DNA of 36,394 nucleotides. Source: an uncultured Rhodospirillales bacterium. Its GTDB lineage: Bacteria; Pseudomonadota; Alphaproteobacteria; Acetobacterales; Acetobacteraceae. Positions 8,657 to 17,106 of the stretch are shown one piece after another. The stretch lies in assembly GCA_903845065.1 (NCBI GenBank), contig CAIMWH010000030.1:1-36394 (forward strand), read 5' to 3'. Each line of letters opens with the position of its first letter. The first letter of the stretch is position 1. The notes beneath the pieces were generated by a model that searched no databases, was not told where the DNA came from, and was given only the letters and a program-made list of their open reading frames with translations. A program made the position numbers and the translations under genes.

Positions 8657-8786
8657 AGCCCTGGAACGTGATGTGCGTCCCATCGGACAGCGTAAGGTGC
8701 TCCGACCCGCCCGAAGTGGTCGCCCCCGCCATCGCCGCCGCTTCCAACCCGTCCGCCGCCCCGCGGTCCGTCCGTATCCGGATCAA
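8625..8786 (-). pseudogene. Probable C-terminal remnant of a secreted calcium-binding/VCBS-type protein
   Basis: The minus strand is open for 53 codons between an upstream TAG (8787-8789) and a TAG (8625-8627). The peptide ends GGSEHLTLSDGTHITFQGFT followed by GLVAGNFL. The pattern LxDGTxITFxG just before the C-terminus resembles the tail of large RTX- or VCBS-like exported proteins (recalled pattern, not a database match). There is no start codon with a ribosome site and no upstream repeats, so only a 3' fragment would remain. It overlaps the histidine kinase 3' end by 32 bases. Third positions are G-rich as in coding DNA. A chance frame is the main alternative. Confidence 0.4.
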
Positions 8787-8869
8787 CTATGCGGTCTTGG
8801 CGTGGGACGGGGTGACTTGCGGGGCGAACCGTGTCTAGTCTCGCCCACTCCACAGCAAGCGAGGCGAAA

Positions 8870-10270
8870 ATGTCGCTCACCAACACTCCCGACCCAGAAG
8901 CGCGCGCCAAGGTCGTCCAGCAGGATCTCGACAGCGTCCTGCACCCCATCGTGCAGCACAAGGCGCTGGAAAAGAGCCAGCTCGTGATCACCGGCGGCCA
9001 GGGTTCGACCATCGTGGATGCCGATGGCACGACCTACCTGGATGCCATGGCCGGGCTGTGGTGTGTCAACATCGGCTATGGCCGCACCGAGCTGGCGCAG
9101 GTTGCCGCCGAGCAGATGCAGCAGATCGCCTACTACCCGCACACCGCGATGAACCTGCCGGCCGCCCAGCTTGGCGCCCAGATCAACGGCCTGATGGGTG
9201 GCGACTACCACACATACTTCGTGAACTCGGGCTCGGAAGCCAACGAAGCCGGCTTCAAGATCGCCCGCCAGTACTCCAAGCACGAGTTCCCCGGCCAGTT
9301 CAAGTTCAAGACCATCGGCCGCTACTACGCCTATCACGGCACCACGCTCGCCACCCTCGCCGCCGGCGGCATGGGCGATCGCAAGACCAAGTTCGAGCCG
9401 TACGCGGGCGAATTCGTCCACGTCCCGGCCCCCACCTGCTACCGCTGCCCGCTCGGCCTCGAATACCCGTCCTGCAAGGTCGCGTGCGCCAAGGCCATCG
9501 AAGACGCCATCCTCGGCGAGGGCCCCAGCTCGGTGGCCGAAGTCATCGTCGAGCCGATCATGTCCGGCGTCGGCATCGCGGTGCCGCCGGATGAGTATCA
9601 TCCCATGGTCGAGGCGATCTGCCGCAAGTATGACGTGCTGCTGCATGTCGACGAAGTGATCAACGGCTTCGGCCGCACCGGCAAGATGTTCGGCCACCAG
9701 CATTACGGCATCAGCCCGGACATCATGGCCGTCGCCAAGGGCATCGTCTCGGCCTACCTGCCGATCGCCGCCACCATCGTGAAGAACAAGGTGTTCCAGT
9801 CCTTCCTCGGTGAAGTCGCCGAAGAAAAGCAGGTCATGCAGGTCAACACCTACGGCGGGCATCCGGTGTCGGCCGCCGTCGCGGTGCGCAACATCGAGAT
9901 CATGCTCGAAGAGAAGCTGCCGGAGCGGGCAGCCGAAATGGGCAACTACCTCATGGCGGGCCTGAAGGACCGCCTGATGCGCCACGGCATCTGCGGCGAA
10001 GTGCGCGGCAAGGGCCTGCTCATCGGTATCGAGCTCGTCACGGACCGGCAGAGCAAGGTGCAACTCCCGTCGGCCCTCATCGCCGGCGTGGTCGGCTTCT
10101 GCCGCAGCAACGGCGTCATCGTCGGGCGTTCCGGCGGCGGCGTGCGCCACTCCAACACCATCACCCTCTCGCCCCCGCTGGTGATCACCCGCAGCGAGTG
10201 CGACACCCTGATCGAAGTGCTGGACAAGGCGCTCGAAGCCACCGTCGCCCAGATGGCCGGCAAGGTCTGA
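8870..10270 (+). CDS. Taurine:pyruvate aminotransferase-like class III aminotransferase
   Basis: PLP aminotransferase of 466 aa. Visible features are GLWCVNIGYGR, NSGSEANE, YHGTTLAT, IVEPIMSGVG, the cofactor Asp in HVDEVINGFGRTG (D261) and the Schiff-base Lys in MAVAKGI (about K290). The YYPHTAMN segment and overall length fit omega-aminotransferases acting on taurine, hypotaurine or beta-alanine, with pyruvate as acceptor. The chosen ATG 8870 has GAGGCG just upstream; earlier in-frame starts lack one. It stands alone, with a strong terminator 25 bases after the stop. No sulfoacetaldehyde acetyltransferase or taurine transporter lies nearby, so taurine as substrate is a family guess. Confidence 0.87.
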   Translation: MSLTNTPDPEARAKVVQQDLDSVLHPIVQHKALEKSQLVITGGQGSTIVDADGTTYLDAMAGLWCVNIGYGRTELAQVAAEQMQQIAYYPHTAMNLPAAQLGAQINGLMGGDYHTYFVNSGSEANEAGFKIARQYSKHEFPGQFKFKTIGRYYAYHGTTLATLAAGGMGDRKTKFEPYAGEFVHVPAPTCYRCPLGLEYPSCKVACAKAIEDAILGEGPSSVAEVIVEPIMSGVGIAVPPDEYHPMVEAICRKYDVLLHVDEVINGFGRTGKMFGHQHYGISPDIMAVAKGIVSAYLPIAATIVKNKVFQSFLGEVAEEKQVMQVNTYGGHPVSAAVAVRNIEIMLEEKLPERAAEMGNYLMAGLKDRLMRHGICGEVRGKGLLIGIELVTDRQSKVQLPSALIAGVVGFCRSNGVIVGRSGGGVRHSNTITLSPPLVITRSECDTLIEVLDKALEATVAQMAGKV

Positions 10271-10295
10271 TCCTTCCGGATCGGCTGACGAACGA

Positions 10296-10326
10296 GGGGG
10301 GAGGGCGCAAGCCCTCCCCCCTTTTT
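10296..10326 (+). terminator. Rho-independent terminator of the aminotransferase gene
   Basis: A perfect 11-bp stem, GGGGGGAGGGC (10296-10306) with GCCCTCCCCCC (10311-10321), has the loop GCAA and is followed by TTTTT (10322-10326). It lies 25 bases after the aminotransferase stop and 20 bases before the end of the convergent hydrolase gene. Confidence 0.9.
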
Positions 10327-10345
10327 CATCCCGATGCGCGGAGCC

Positions 10346-12466
10346 TCACGGCCCCTTGCGCACCCCACCGTTCTCCGCCTCGGTGATCAGCCGGAACGCG
10401 TCATCCTGCAACAGATACCGCGCCCGCATCAGGTTATCCGCCGCCACCCGGATGGCGTTCACATACGCCGCCTTGGTCGGATAGCGTTCCTCGATCGACA
10501 GCCGCGGGTCGCCAGTCGCCAGGCGCTCCGCCTTGGTCGCCGCGAACGGCACGAAGGCGCCATTGAAGTTGCAGTAGCTCTCGTCGAACAACCCGGCGCG
10601 GAAGCTGTTCCACGCCGTATAGGTCCCGATCGGCACCTGCAGGAACAGCGAGCGCACGCCGCCCATGTCATTGCCATCCGCATCCACCTGCGGCACCAGC
10701 ACGCCATAGCTCGCGCTGCCCACCTGCGGCGGCTCGATGCTCTGCACCCCCATGGTATCCCCGGGCCGATAGCCAGGCCCGCGCTCCAGCACATGCAGCG
10801 GATTGGCATTCACCGTGTTGCGCAGCGCCGGGCGTTCCGTGCCGCCATAGCTGTTGGCCGGAATGGCCGGGAAATGCACCACGTCCTGCGCCACCAGCGT
10901 GCCGTCGGCAATCCGCGGTACCGCCGAATTGGGCGGCCGCTTGTCATCCCGCACCCACGCCGTCAGCCCATCGAGCAGCGCCCGCATCGTCCAGATATGC
11001 GGATTGGGATTGCCCGGCAGCTTGCACAGCCCGAACGGCGCCGCCGCCGGCAGTGGCAGCGCCGCCGGCCCGTGCTGGGTGGAGGACATAATGAACGTCC
11101 GCACATTGGCCGGATCGGCCACATCCTTGCGCCCCAGCGGATCGGTCAACCCGAGCGACTGCCGGCCCTCCCACACTTCCAGCGCCGTGGCGGCATGGAA
11201 AATACGCGGGCAGGTATTGTCCGCCGAGCAGCGATCGAGCAGCCCCTGGGTCCGCCCGGTCAACGGATCGGTCTGCCGCGCGTAGGTGAACGGGAAATCG
11301 TAGGCCGGATACAAGTGATCCGGCTGCTCGCCCCACGCCCGGCCAGGCTGCGCGAACCGCACCGACAGCGGCAGCAACCCACCGCCGATATGCGGCAGCA
11401 TCGCGTCGAACGCCTTGCCCCCCGTCTCCGCCTTGTTGAACCCGAGATGCAGGAACGTGCGGATCATCCGGCCGGACTGCGAGGAGCCCATCACCAACGT
11501 CTTGGTGTCCTTGCCATGCGCCACCGGATTGGGCGTGCCGGCATCATCCTTGTCGCGCCCCTTGAGGAAATCCGCCAGGTCGCGCGCGGCGGCAAAGCCC
11601 AGCCCCATCACCAGCGGGTCCTGCCCGCGATACACCAGCTCATAGATCTTGCCCGCCTCGAACCCGGCCGGCAGGCATATCTTCCGCGCATCCGGCTTGG
11701 CCGCGCCATCCTTGCAGTCGGCGAAACTCCATTCGCTGTTGGCAATCGCCACCCGCGGCGCCTTCTCGCTCGACCGCACGGTCAGCGTCGGCAGGAACCC
11801 GTCGGCGAACGGCTGGGCATTGTCCAGGCTCGCGGTCGGATAGCTCGCCGTGGTGTCGGTGGTGAACCACCCGCCGCCAAGGTTCTGCGACTTGCTGGCC
11901 ACCGGCGAGGCAAATTCCGCCCGCACCACCCCGGTCACCGGCGAACCATCGGCGTTGTGCGCCGCCGGCACCCGGAACGTCATCCGGTTGTTGCCCGGCA
12001 GCACATCGGGCTGCCAGCCGAACCAGATCGTCGTGTAGCCCTGCTTCTGCATCCACCCGTCGCCGGCGTCATCGGCGGCGTTGATATTGGTGAGGTTGCC
12101 CTTCACATCCGCATTGAACAGCGCCAGGCCGCCCTTGTTGCCGCGGTTGAGGATGTTGAAGAACAGCACCCCATTGCTCGCCGCCGGATTGGCCGGGCGG
12201 ATGATGTCGATATCGGTATCGTATTCCACCATCCCCTTGGCATTGCGCGGCGCCAACTGGATGTCCTGGATGTTGGCATTGAGCGGGGATTTCGGATCAA
12301 CCTCGCCATGCGCCCGCCCGGTCACCCGTTCGAACGCACCCGTCGGCGAAAACACCTTGCCACCGAACGCCGGCGTCACCTTGAGATCCTCCAGGCGCGT
12401 AATGCGCGCCTGAGCCGTCGCCGTGAGCGCCCCGAGCGCCACGGCCGCCATGAGCAAATGCCGCAT
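10346..12466 (-). CDS. Exported alpha/beta-hydrolase-domain protein (Abhydrolase_10-like)
   Basis: Large protein of 706 aa with a Sec signal peptide: MRHLLMAAVALGALTATAQA with cleavage before RIT. The mature part has the serine-hydrolase elbow LVMGSSQSGR, typical of the large 'alpha/beta hydrolase domain-containing' family. Other recognisable parts are FNILNRGNKG, YELVYRGQDP and a C-terminal ERYPTKAAYVNAIR block. These periplasmic proteins are little characterised; esterase or lactonase activity is usual for the fold. The start ATG (12464-12466) has a strong site, GGGGGAGGAC, 5 bases upstream. It diverges from the binding-protein gene, with 135 bases between starts. Substrate unknown. Confidence 0.8.
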   Translation of the reverse strand: MRHLLMAAVALGALTATAQARITRLEDLKVTPAFGGKVFSPTGAFERVTGRAHGEVDPKSPLNANIQDIQLAPRNAKGMVEYDTDIDIIRPANPAASNGVLFFNILNRGNKGGLALFNADVKGNLTNINAADDAGDGWMQKQGYTTIWFGWQPDVLPGNNRMTFRVPAAHNADGSPVTGVVRAEFASPVASKSQNLGGGWFTTDTTASYPTASLDNAQPFADGFLPTLTVRSSEKAPRVAIANSEWSFADCKDGAAKPDARKICLPAGFEAGKIYELVYRGQDPLVMGLGFAAARDLADFLKGRDKDDAGTPNPVAHGKDTKTLVMGSSQSGRMIRTFLHLGFNKAETGGKAFDAMLPHIGGGLLPLSVRFAQPGRAWGEQPDHLYPAYDFPFTYARQTDPLTGRTQGLLDRCSADNTCPRIFHAATALEVWEGRQSLGLTDPLGRKDVADPANVRTFIMSSTQHGPAALPLPAAAPFGLCKLPGNPNPHIWTMRALLDGLTAWVRDDKRPPNSAVPRIADGTLVAQDVVHFPAIPANSYGGTERPALRNTVNANPLHVLERGPGYRPGDTMGVQSIEPPQVGSASYGVLVPQVDADGNDMGGVRSLFLQVPIGTYTAWNSFRAGLFDESYCNFNGAFVPFAATKAERLATGDPRLSIEERYPTKAAYVNAIRVAADNLMRARYLLQDDAFRLITEAENGGVRKGP

Positions 12467-12601
12467 GGTTGTCCTCCCCCTTGTTCTTGAACTGATACCG
12501 TCTTTGCCACGATCCGCCCAAACCGCAAACCCCACCCGCCGTTGCCCTTACCGCCCGCCCGTGCTCACATCCGCCCTCGCGCACATCAGGGGGTTCGAGC
12601 C

Positions 12602-14125
12602 ATGCCGCACCAGCCGAAACACACGCTGTGGGCCGCCATCGCCCTCGCCGCCACCCTCCTCACCGGCCCCGCCCACGCTGCCGGCAACCTGCGCATCGGC
12701 ATCGCCGAAGACCCCGACCTGCTCGATCCCGCCCGCGGCGGCTCCTATGTCGGCCGCATCATCTTCGCCGCCCTGTGCGACAAACTCGTTGATATCGACG
12801 CCAAACTCAGCTTCGTCCCCCAACTCGCCACCACCTGGGAATGGGCGCCCGACAACCTCTCCCTCACCCTGAAACTGCGCCCCGGAGTGAAATTCCACGA
12901 CGGCGAGGCGGTGGACGCCGAAGCCGTCCGCGTCAACCTCATGCGCTATCAAACCGCCCCCGAAAGCGTCCGCAAGGGCGAGGTGAAACCCATCTCCGCC
13001 GTCGAGGTGATCGACCCGCTCACCGTGCGCATCAAGCTCAGCCAGCCCTACGCCCCCCTCGTCGCCGTCCTGGCCGACCGCGCCGGCATGCTGATCTCGC
13101 CCAAGGCCCTCGCCCGCCTTGGCGCCGATGTTGCCAATGATCCGGTCTGCACCGGCCCGTTCAAATTCACCGAACGCGTCGCCCAGGACCACATCACGCT
13201 GGACAAATTCCCCGCCTACTGGGACGCCGGGCGCGTCAATCTCGACCGCATCACCTACCGCCCCTACGCCGACAGCACCGTCCGCCTGGTCAACCTCCAG
13301 TCCGGCCAACTCGACATGATCGAGCGCATGGCCCCCTCCGACGCCGGCCGCGTGAAAGCCGATCCCAAGCTGCGCCTGCTGACCTCGCCCGGCATCGCCT
13401 ACCAGGGCCTCTTCATCAACCTCGCCCACGGCCCAGACGCCGATAACCCCCTCGGCCGCGACCCCCGGGTGCGCGAGGCGTTCGAGAAATCCATCGACCG
13501 CACCATCATCAACCAGGTCGCCGGCGAGGGCATGTTCACCCCCTCCAACCAGGTCGAAGCCCCCGGCACCCCCTACTGGAACGCCGCCCGCCCGGTCCCG
13601 CCGCGTGACGTCGCCGGCGCCAAGGCCCTCCTGAAAGCCGCCGGCTACGACAAGGTGACGTTCACCCTGCTCACCTACAACGCCCCCATCGCCCAACAAA
13701 CCGCCGAACTCATCCAGTCCATGGCCGGCGAGGCCGGGTTCGACGTCAAGATCAAGATGATGGAAGCCAACGCCGCCACCCAGTCCGCCATCAACGGCGA
13801 ATACCAGATGACCACCGGCATCTGGTCCGGCCGCGCCGACCCGGACGGCAACGTCTCGATCTGGCTCGCCAATGACGGCTTCCTCAACTGGGGCCGCTAC
13901 GACAACCCAACCCTCAACGACCTCCTCATCAAAGCCCGCGGCGTCACCGACGTCACCGCCCGCAAAGCCCTCTACGATCAGGTGTCGGACATCTATCTCC
14001 GCGACCGCCCCTTCATCGTGATGTACCACCAGACCTGGCTGTTCGGCACCACCGAACACCTCTCCGGCTTCACCCCCGTCCCCGACGGCCTGATCCGGCC
14101 GCAGGGTATCCAGCTCAGGAACTGA
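12602..14125 (+). CDS. ABC transporter substrate-binding protein, oligopeptide/dipeptide type (SBP_bac_5)
   Basis: Periplasmic binding protein of 507 aa. The signal peptide ends GPAHA before AGNLRIG. Mature sequence shows the family 5 pattern: AEDPDLLDPARGG, LATTWEWAPDNLSLTLKLRPG, VKFHDG, NDPVCTGPFKF, DPRVREAFEKSIDR and a C-terminal ADPDGNVSIW. It would capture peptides, opines or similar compounds. ATG 12602 follows CAGGGGG. No permease or ATPase genes accompany it, so it must work with components encoded elsewhere or serve as an orphan receptor. Its stop is 4 bases before the GTG of the M20 hydrolase, so the two are almost certainly cotranscribed and probably handle the same ligand. Confidence 0.9.
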   Translation: MPHQPKHTLWAAIALAATLLTGPAHAAGNLRIGIAEDPDLLDPARGGSYVGRIIFAALCDKLVDIDAKLSFVPQLATTWEWAPDNLSLTLKLRPGVKFHDGEAVDAEAVRVNLMRYQTAPESVRKGEVKPISAVEVIDPLTVRIKLSQPYAPLVAVLADRAGMLISPKALARLGADVANDPVCTGPFKFTERVAQDHITLDKFPAYWDAGRVNLDRITYRPYADSTVRLVNLQSGQLDMIERMAPSDAGRVKADPKLRLLTSPGIAYQGLFINLAHGPDADNPLGRDPRVREAFEKSIDRTIINQVAGEGMFTPSNQVEAPGTPYWNAARPVPPRDVAGAKALLKAAGYDKVTFTLLTYNAPIAQQTAELIQSMAGEAGFDVKIKMMEANAATQSAINGEYQMTTGIWSGRADPDGNVSIWLANDGFLNWGRYDNPTLNDLLIKARGVTDVTARKALYDQVSDIYLRDRPFIVMYHQTWLFGTTEHLSGFTPVPDGLIRPQGIQLRN

Positions 14126-14129
14126 ATTC

Positions 14130-15344
14130 GTGTCCCTCTCCAACGTCTCCATCGACGGCAAGCGCCTGCTCGCCGACCTCTACAAGCTGCGCACCTTCGG
14201 CACCTACAAAACCGGCGTCCACCGCCCGACCTATTCCGAAGTCGACATGGCCAGCCGCGAATGGATCTGCGACCAGATGCGGGCCGCCGGCCTCACCCCG
14301 GAAATCGACGGCGTCGGCAACGTCATCGGCCGCGGCGAGGGCGATGGCCCTCGCGTCCTCCTCGGCAGCCACACCGAAACCCAGCCCCACGCCGGCTGGC
14401 TCGATGGCGCGCTGGGGGTGATGTACGGCCTCGAAGTCGCCCGCGCCCTCGGCCGCGGCGTCGATGTCGTCTCCTGGGCCGACGAGGAAGGCCACTACTC
14501 CAGCTTCCCCGGCAGCCGCTCCTACGTCGGCCTGTTCTCCGAAGCCGATATCGATGCCGGTGCCAACAAATACACCGGCATGTCCATGCGCGAGGCCCTC
14601 GCTGCCGCCGGCCTCGCCGGCCGCCCCCGCATCGCCCACCAGCCAGGCCGCTACCGCGGCTACCTCGAAGCCCACATCGAACAAGGCGACACGCTGGAAA
14701 GCTGCGACCAGAAAATCGGCGTCGTCACCTCCATCGTCGGCATCTGGGCCTACCGCATCGTCTTCACCGGCGTGCAAAACCACGCCGGCACCACCCGCAT
14801 GGCCATCCGCAAGGACGCCGGCCTCGCCGCCGCCAAACTCATCACCGCCATCGATGCCCGCTTCCCCACCATCTGCGGCCCCCGCACCGTCTGGACCGTC
14901 GGCCGCATCACCCTCGATCCCGGCGCCGGCTCCATCATCCCCGGCGGCGCCGAAGTGGTGTTCCAGTTCCGCGACGCCGACCCCGACATGCTCCTCAAAC
15001 TGCAAGCCACCCTCGAAACCCTGGTCGCCGAAGCCAACCAAGGCCCCTGCACCGCCGAACTCATCAACGTCTCCCGCTCCATCCCCAGCATCATGGACGC
15101 CAGCTTCCAGAACGCCCTCGAACGCGCCGCCGAACGCCACGCCCCCGGCCTGCACCAACGCATGCCCAGCGGCGCCGGCCATGACGCCCAATGGCTCGCC
15201 CGCGTGATGCCATCCGCCATGCTGTTCATCCCCTCCATCGGCGGTATCAGCCACCATTGGAGCGAAAACACCGATGACGCGGATATCGTCCTCGGCTGCC
15301 AGGTGATGGCGACAGCGGTGGCGGAAATCCTCGGGCAGTCTTAG
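14130..15344 (+). CDS. M20-family Zn amidohydrolase (hydantoinase/carbamoylase, allantoate amidohydrolase type)
   Basis: Dinuclear metal hydrolase of 404 aa that cleaves N-carbamoyl or N-acyl bonds. Metal ligands fit H81 (GSHTET), D92 (WLDGALG), E120 (ADEEGHY), the His in EAHIEQG, and the C-terminal His in GISHHWSE. The dimerisation lid has VQNHAGTTRM, the family hallmark, and SGAGHDA follows. An oddity: the usual H-x-D of the metal site reads H81-T-E83. The start is GTG 14130, four bases after the binding-protein stop. The TAG stop shares its last base with the repeat element at 15344. Substrate could be an N-carbamoyl amino acid, an allantoate-like ureide or an N-acyl amine. Confidence 0.88.
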   Translation: MSLSNVSIDGKRLLADLYKLRTFGTYKTGVHRPTYSEVDMASREWICDQMRAAGLTPEIDGVGNVIGRGEGDGPRVLLGSHTETQPHAGWLDGALGVMYGLEVARALGRGVDVVSWADEEGHYSSFPGSRSYVGLFSEADIDAGANKYTGMSMREALAAAGLAGRPRIAHQPGRYRGYLEAHIEQGDTLESCDQKIGVVTSIVGIWAYRIVFTGVQNHAGTTRMAIRKDAGLAAAKLITAIDARFPTICGPRTVWTVGRITLDPGAGSIIPGGAEVVFQFRDADPDMLLKLQATLETLVAEANQGPCTAELINVSRSIPSIMDASFQNALERAAERHAPGLHQRMPSGAGHDAQWLARVMPSAMLFIPSIGGISHHWSENTDDADIVLGCQVMATAVAEILGQS

Positions 15345-15592
15345 CAAGGCTCCGCCGGGCAAGGGCAGGGGCCCCTTGCATCCCGCCACCTCTCGCGGCT
15401 GAAGCACCGGCCTTCAGCTGCGGGGACGGGCGAAGCCTATCAAAATCGTCTCACCCGCAACATCGTGCCGCGCCGCCGGACCAATTGCCTGCGGCGCAGC
15501 AAGAAAGAAGTTACCACCTGAGGGCCATCGCCCCAGCCGCAAGCAGTAATGGGATCAAAGGGGCGGAGGCCCCTTTGCCGGCGGAGCCTTGC
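15344..15592. repeat. Inverted-repeat element, copy 2
   Basis: This 249-bp segment matches copy 1 (4820-5052) in order along its length. Shared parts are the outer GCAAGGCTCCGCCGG, the core GCGGGGACGGGCGAAGCC then TATCAAA, CATCGTGCCG, GGCCATCGCCCCAGCCGC and the closing GGCGGAGCCTTGC. The terminal inverted repeats are perfect for only 15 bases here (15344-15358 with 15578-15592) and diverge inside, so this copy looks older or is a different subtype. A short stretch around 15500-15520 is absent from copy 1. Like copy 1 it fills a gap between convergent genes: it begins on the last base of the M20 stop codon and ends 7 bases before the amidase stop. Confidence 0.85.
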
Positions 15593-15599
15593 TTCCCCC

Positions 15600-17000
15600 C
15601 TACCGAGGATCAACCGGCGCCGAAGCCCCCTCCGCCGCTTCGATGATTTCCCCCGCCGCCAATGTCAGGTCCTCACGGAAGCGCGCCGCCACGATCTGCA
15701 CCCCGAGGCGCAGATTACCATGCTGCCCCACCGGCACCTGGAGACTGGGCAGTCCGAGCAGCGGAATGGCGATCTGCTGCGGATTGGTTTCCATCACCAG
15801 CGCCTTCCCGGCCAGGCTCTGCGCATCGAGCCCCACCGGATGCGGCAGCGCGCACGACGAGGGCATCAGGATGATCGGGTAGGTTTCAAGGAACGTCAGC
15901 CAGCGCCGGATCAACCAGTCGCGATCGCCGAGCGCCCGGATATAGGCCGCCAGATCGAGCGCCGGCGCCACGGCGCGCCAACCGTCGAGCGAACGCTTCG
16001 TCGGCTCGTCCCCATAGGCTGTCACGCTGGCCTGCATCCCGGCCAGCACGTCGGTGCCACAAATCTGGTTCCACAAATCGGCCGCCTCGGCGAACCCGGG
16101 CGGGCTGACCTCCTCGACGATATATCCCGCGCGCGCCAGATGGCCCGCCGCGGTGCGGGTGGCCTCCACCAGTTCGGGCAGCGTGGTCGACCCCTCCGGC
16201 TGCGCCATCAGCGCCACGCGGTGCGGGGCAGGGGGCCCTTCAAGCGGCGCGTCGGTCCAGCGCGGATCGGTGCGATCCGCTCCCGCCAGCACCCCGAACG
16301 CCAGCCGTGAATCCCGCACCGTGCGCGTCAGCGGCCCCTGCACCGCCATCAACTGCGCCCCCATCGGCCGCCCGCCCTGCGCGGTGGCGTTGTAGGCGGG
16401 AATACGGCCAGGCGTCGGCCGCAGCCCCACGATCCCGTTGCAATACGCCGGATAGCGCACGGACCCGGCGATATCATTGCCCTGCGCAATCGGCGCAATC
16501 CCGGACGCGATGGACGCCCCGGCCCCGCCCGAGGAGCCGCCGGCGGTGCGCGTGGGGTCACGCGGATTGATGGTGTGGCCATGCAGCGTGTTCTCGGTGA
16601 ACAGCCGCATGGAGAACGCCGGCGTATTGGTCCGCCCCACGATGATCGCCCCGGCCCCGCGCAGATTGCGCACCAGCGGCGAGTCGGAGGTCGCGATGAT
16701 GTCCTTGAACGCCACCACGCCGTTATCCGTCGGGCAGCCCTTCTGATCGGTGTTCACCTTGGTCGTCACCGGCACGCCATGCAGCGGCCCAAGCGGCGCG
16801 CCGCTCGCCTGGCTGGCATCGGCGGCATCGGCGGCGGCGAGCGCTTCGTCGTGCAGCGCCCGCACCACGGCGTTGATGCGCGGGTTCACCGTGTCGAGGC
16901 GCCCAAGTACCGACTGGGTCGCCTCGCGCGCGGAGGCCCGCCCACATCGGATCAAATGCGCCAGCTCGGTGGCATCAAGCTGCCAGAGTTCGGTGGACAT
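15600..17000 (-). CDS. Amidase-signature family amidase
   Basis: Protein of 466 aa with the Ser-cisSer-Lys triad: K81 in VTTKVN, the cis-Ser in TAGGSSGG (about residue 157) and the nucleophile Ser in AGSVRYPA (about residue 180). The signature runs GGSSGGAGAS...GNDIAGSVRYPA. LHGVPVTTK before it and VGLRPTPGR after it are typical. The enzyme hydrolyses carboxylic amides to acid and ammonia; a GatA role is unlikely without gatB or gatC. The frame extends to 17120, but ATG 16998-17000, with GAGGA upstream, begins the conserved helix (ELWQLDATELAHLIR). It diverges from the molybdoenzyme gene over a gap holding a direct repeat. Confidence 0.9.
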   Translation of the reverse strand: MSTELWQLDATELAHLIRCGRASAREATQSVLGRLDTVNPRINAVVRALHDEALAAADAADASQASGAPLGPLHGVPVTTKVNTDQKGCPTDNGVVAFKDIIATSDSPLVRNLRGAGAIIVGRTNTPAFSMRLFTENTLHGHTINPRDPTRTAGGSSGGAGASIASGIAPIAQGNDIAGSVRYPAYCNGIVGLRPTPGRIPAYNATAQGGRPMGAQLMAVQGPLTRTVRDSRLAFGVLAGADRTDPRWTDAPLEGPPAPHRVALMAQPEGSTTLPELVEATRTAAGHLARAGYIVEEVSPPGFAEAADLWNQICGTDVLAGMQASVTAYGDEPTKRSLDGWRAVAPALDLAAYIRALGDRDWLIRRWLTFLETYPIILMPSSCALPHPVGLDAQSLAGKALVMETNPQQIAIPLLGLPSLQVPVGQHGNLRLGVQIVAARFREDLTLAAGEIIEAAEGASAPVDPR

Positions 17001-17030
17001 CGTGCGGTCCTCTTGTCTTTTAGGGGGTGG

Positions 17031-17074
17031 ATGGCATCGTGCGACGCACGTGGCGATGGTATCGTGCGACCCAC
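17031..17074. promoter_or_regulatory. Direct-repeat pair, candidate operator between divergent genes
   Basis: Two 19-base units, ATGGCATCGTGCGACGCAC (17031-17049) and ATGGTATCGTGCGACCCAC (17056-17074), match at 17 of 19 positions and start 25 bases apart. Unit 1 contains the near-perfect palindrome CGTGCG-A-CGCACG; unit 2 keeps only its left half. The pair lies in the 106-base gap between the amidase and molybdoenzyme starts, where a shared operator would be expected. No regulator gene is adjacent, so the binding protein is unknown. Confidence 0.5.
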
Positions 17075-17106
17075 AAGGCGGGTTGTCACCCCCGGGGGAA
17101 CAGAAA

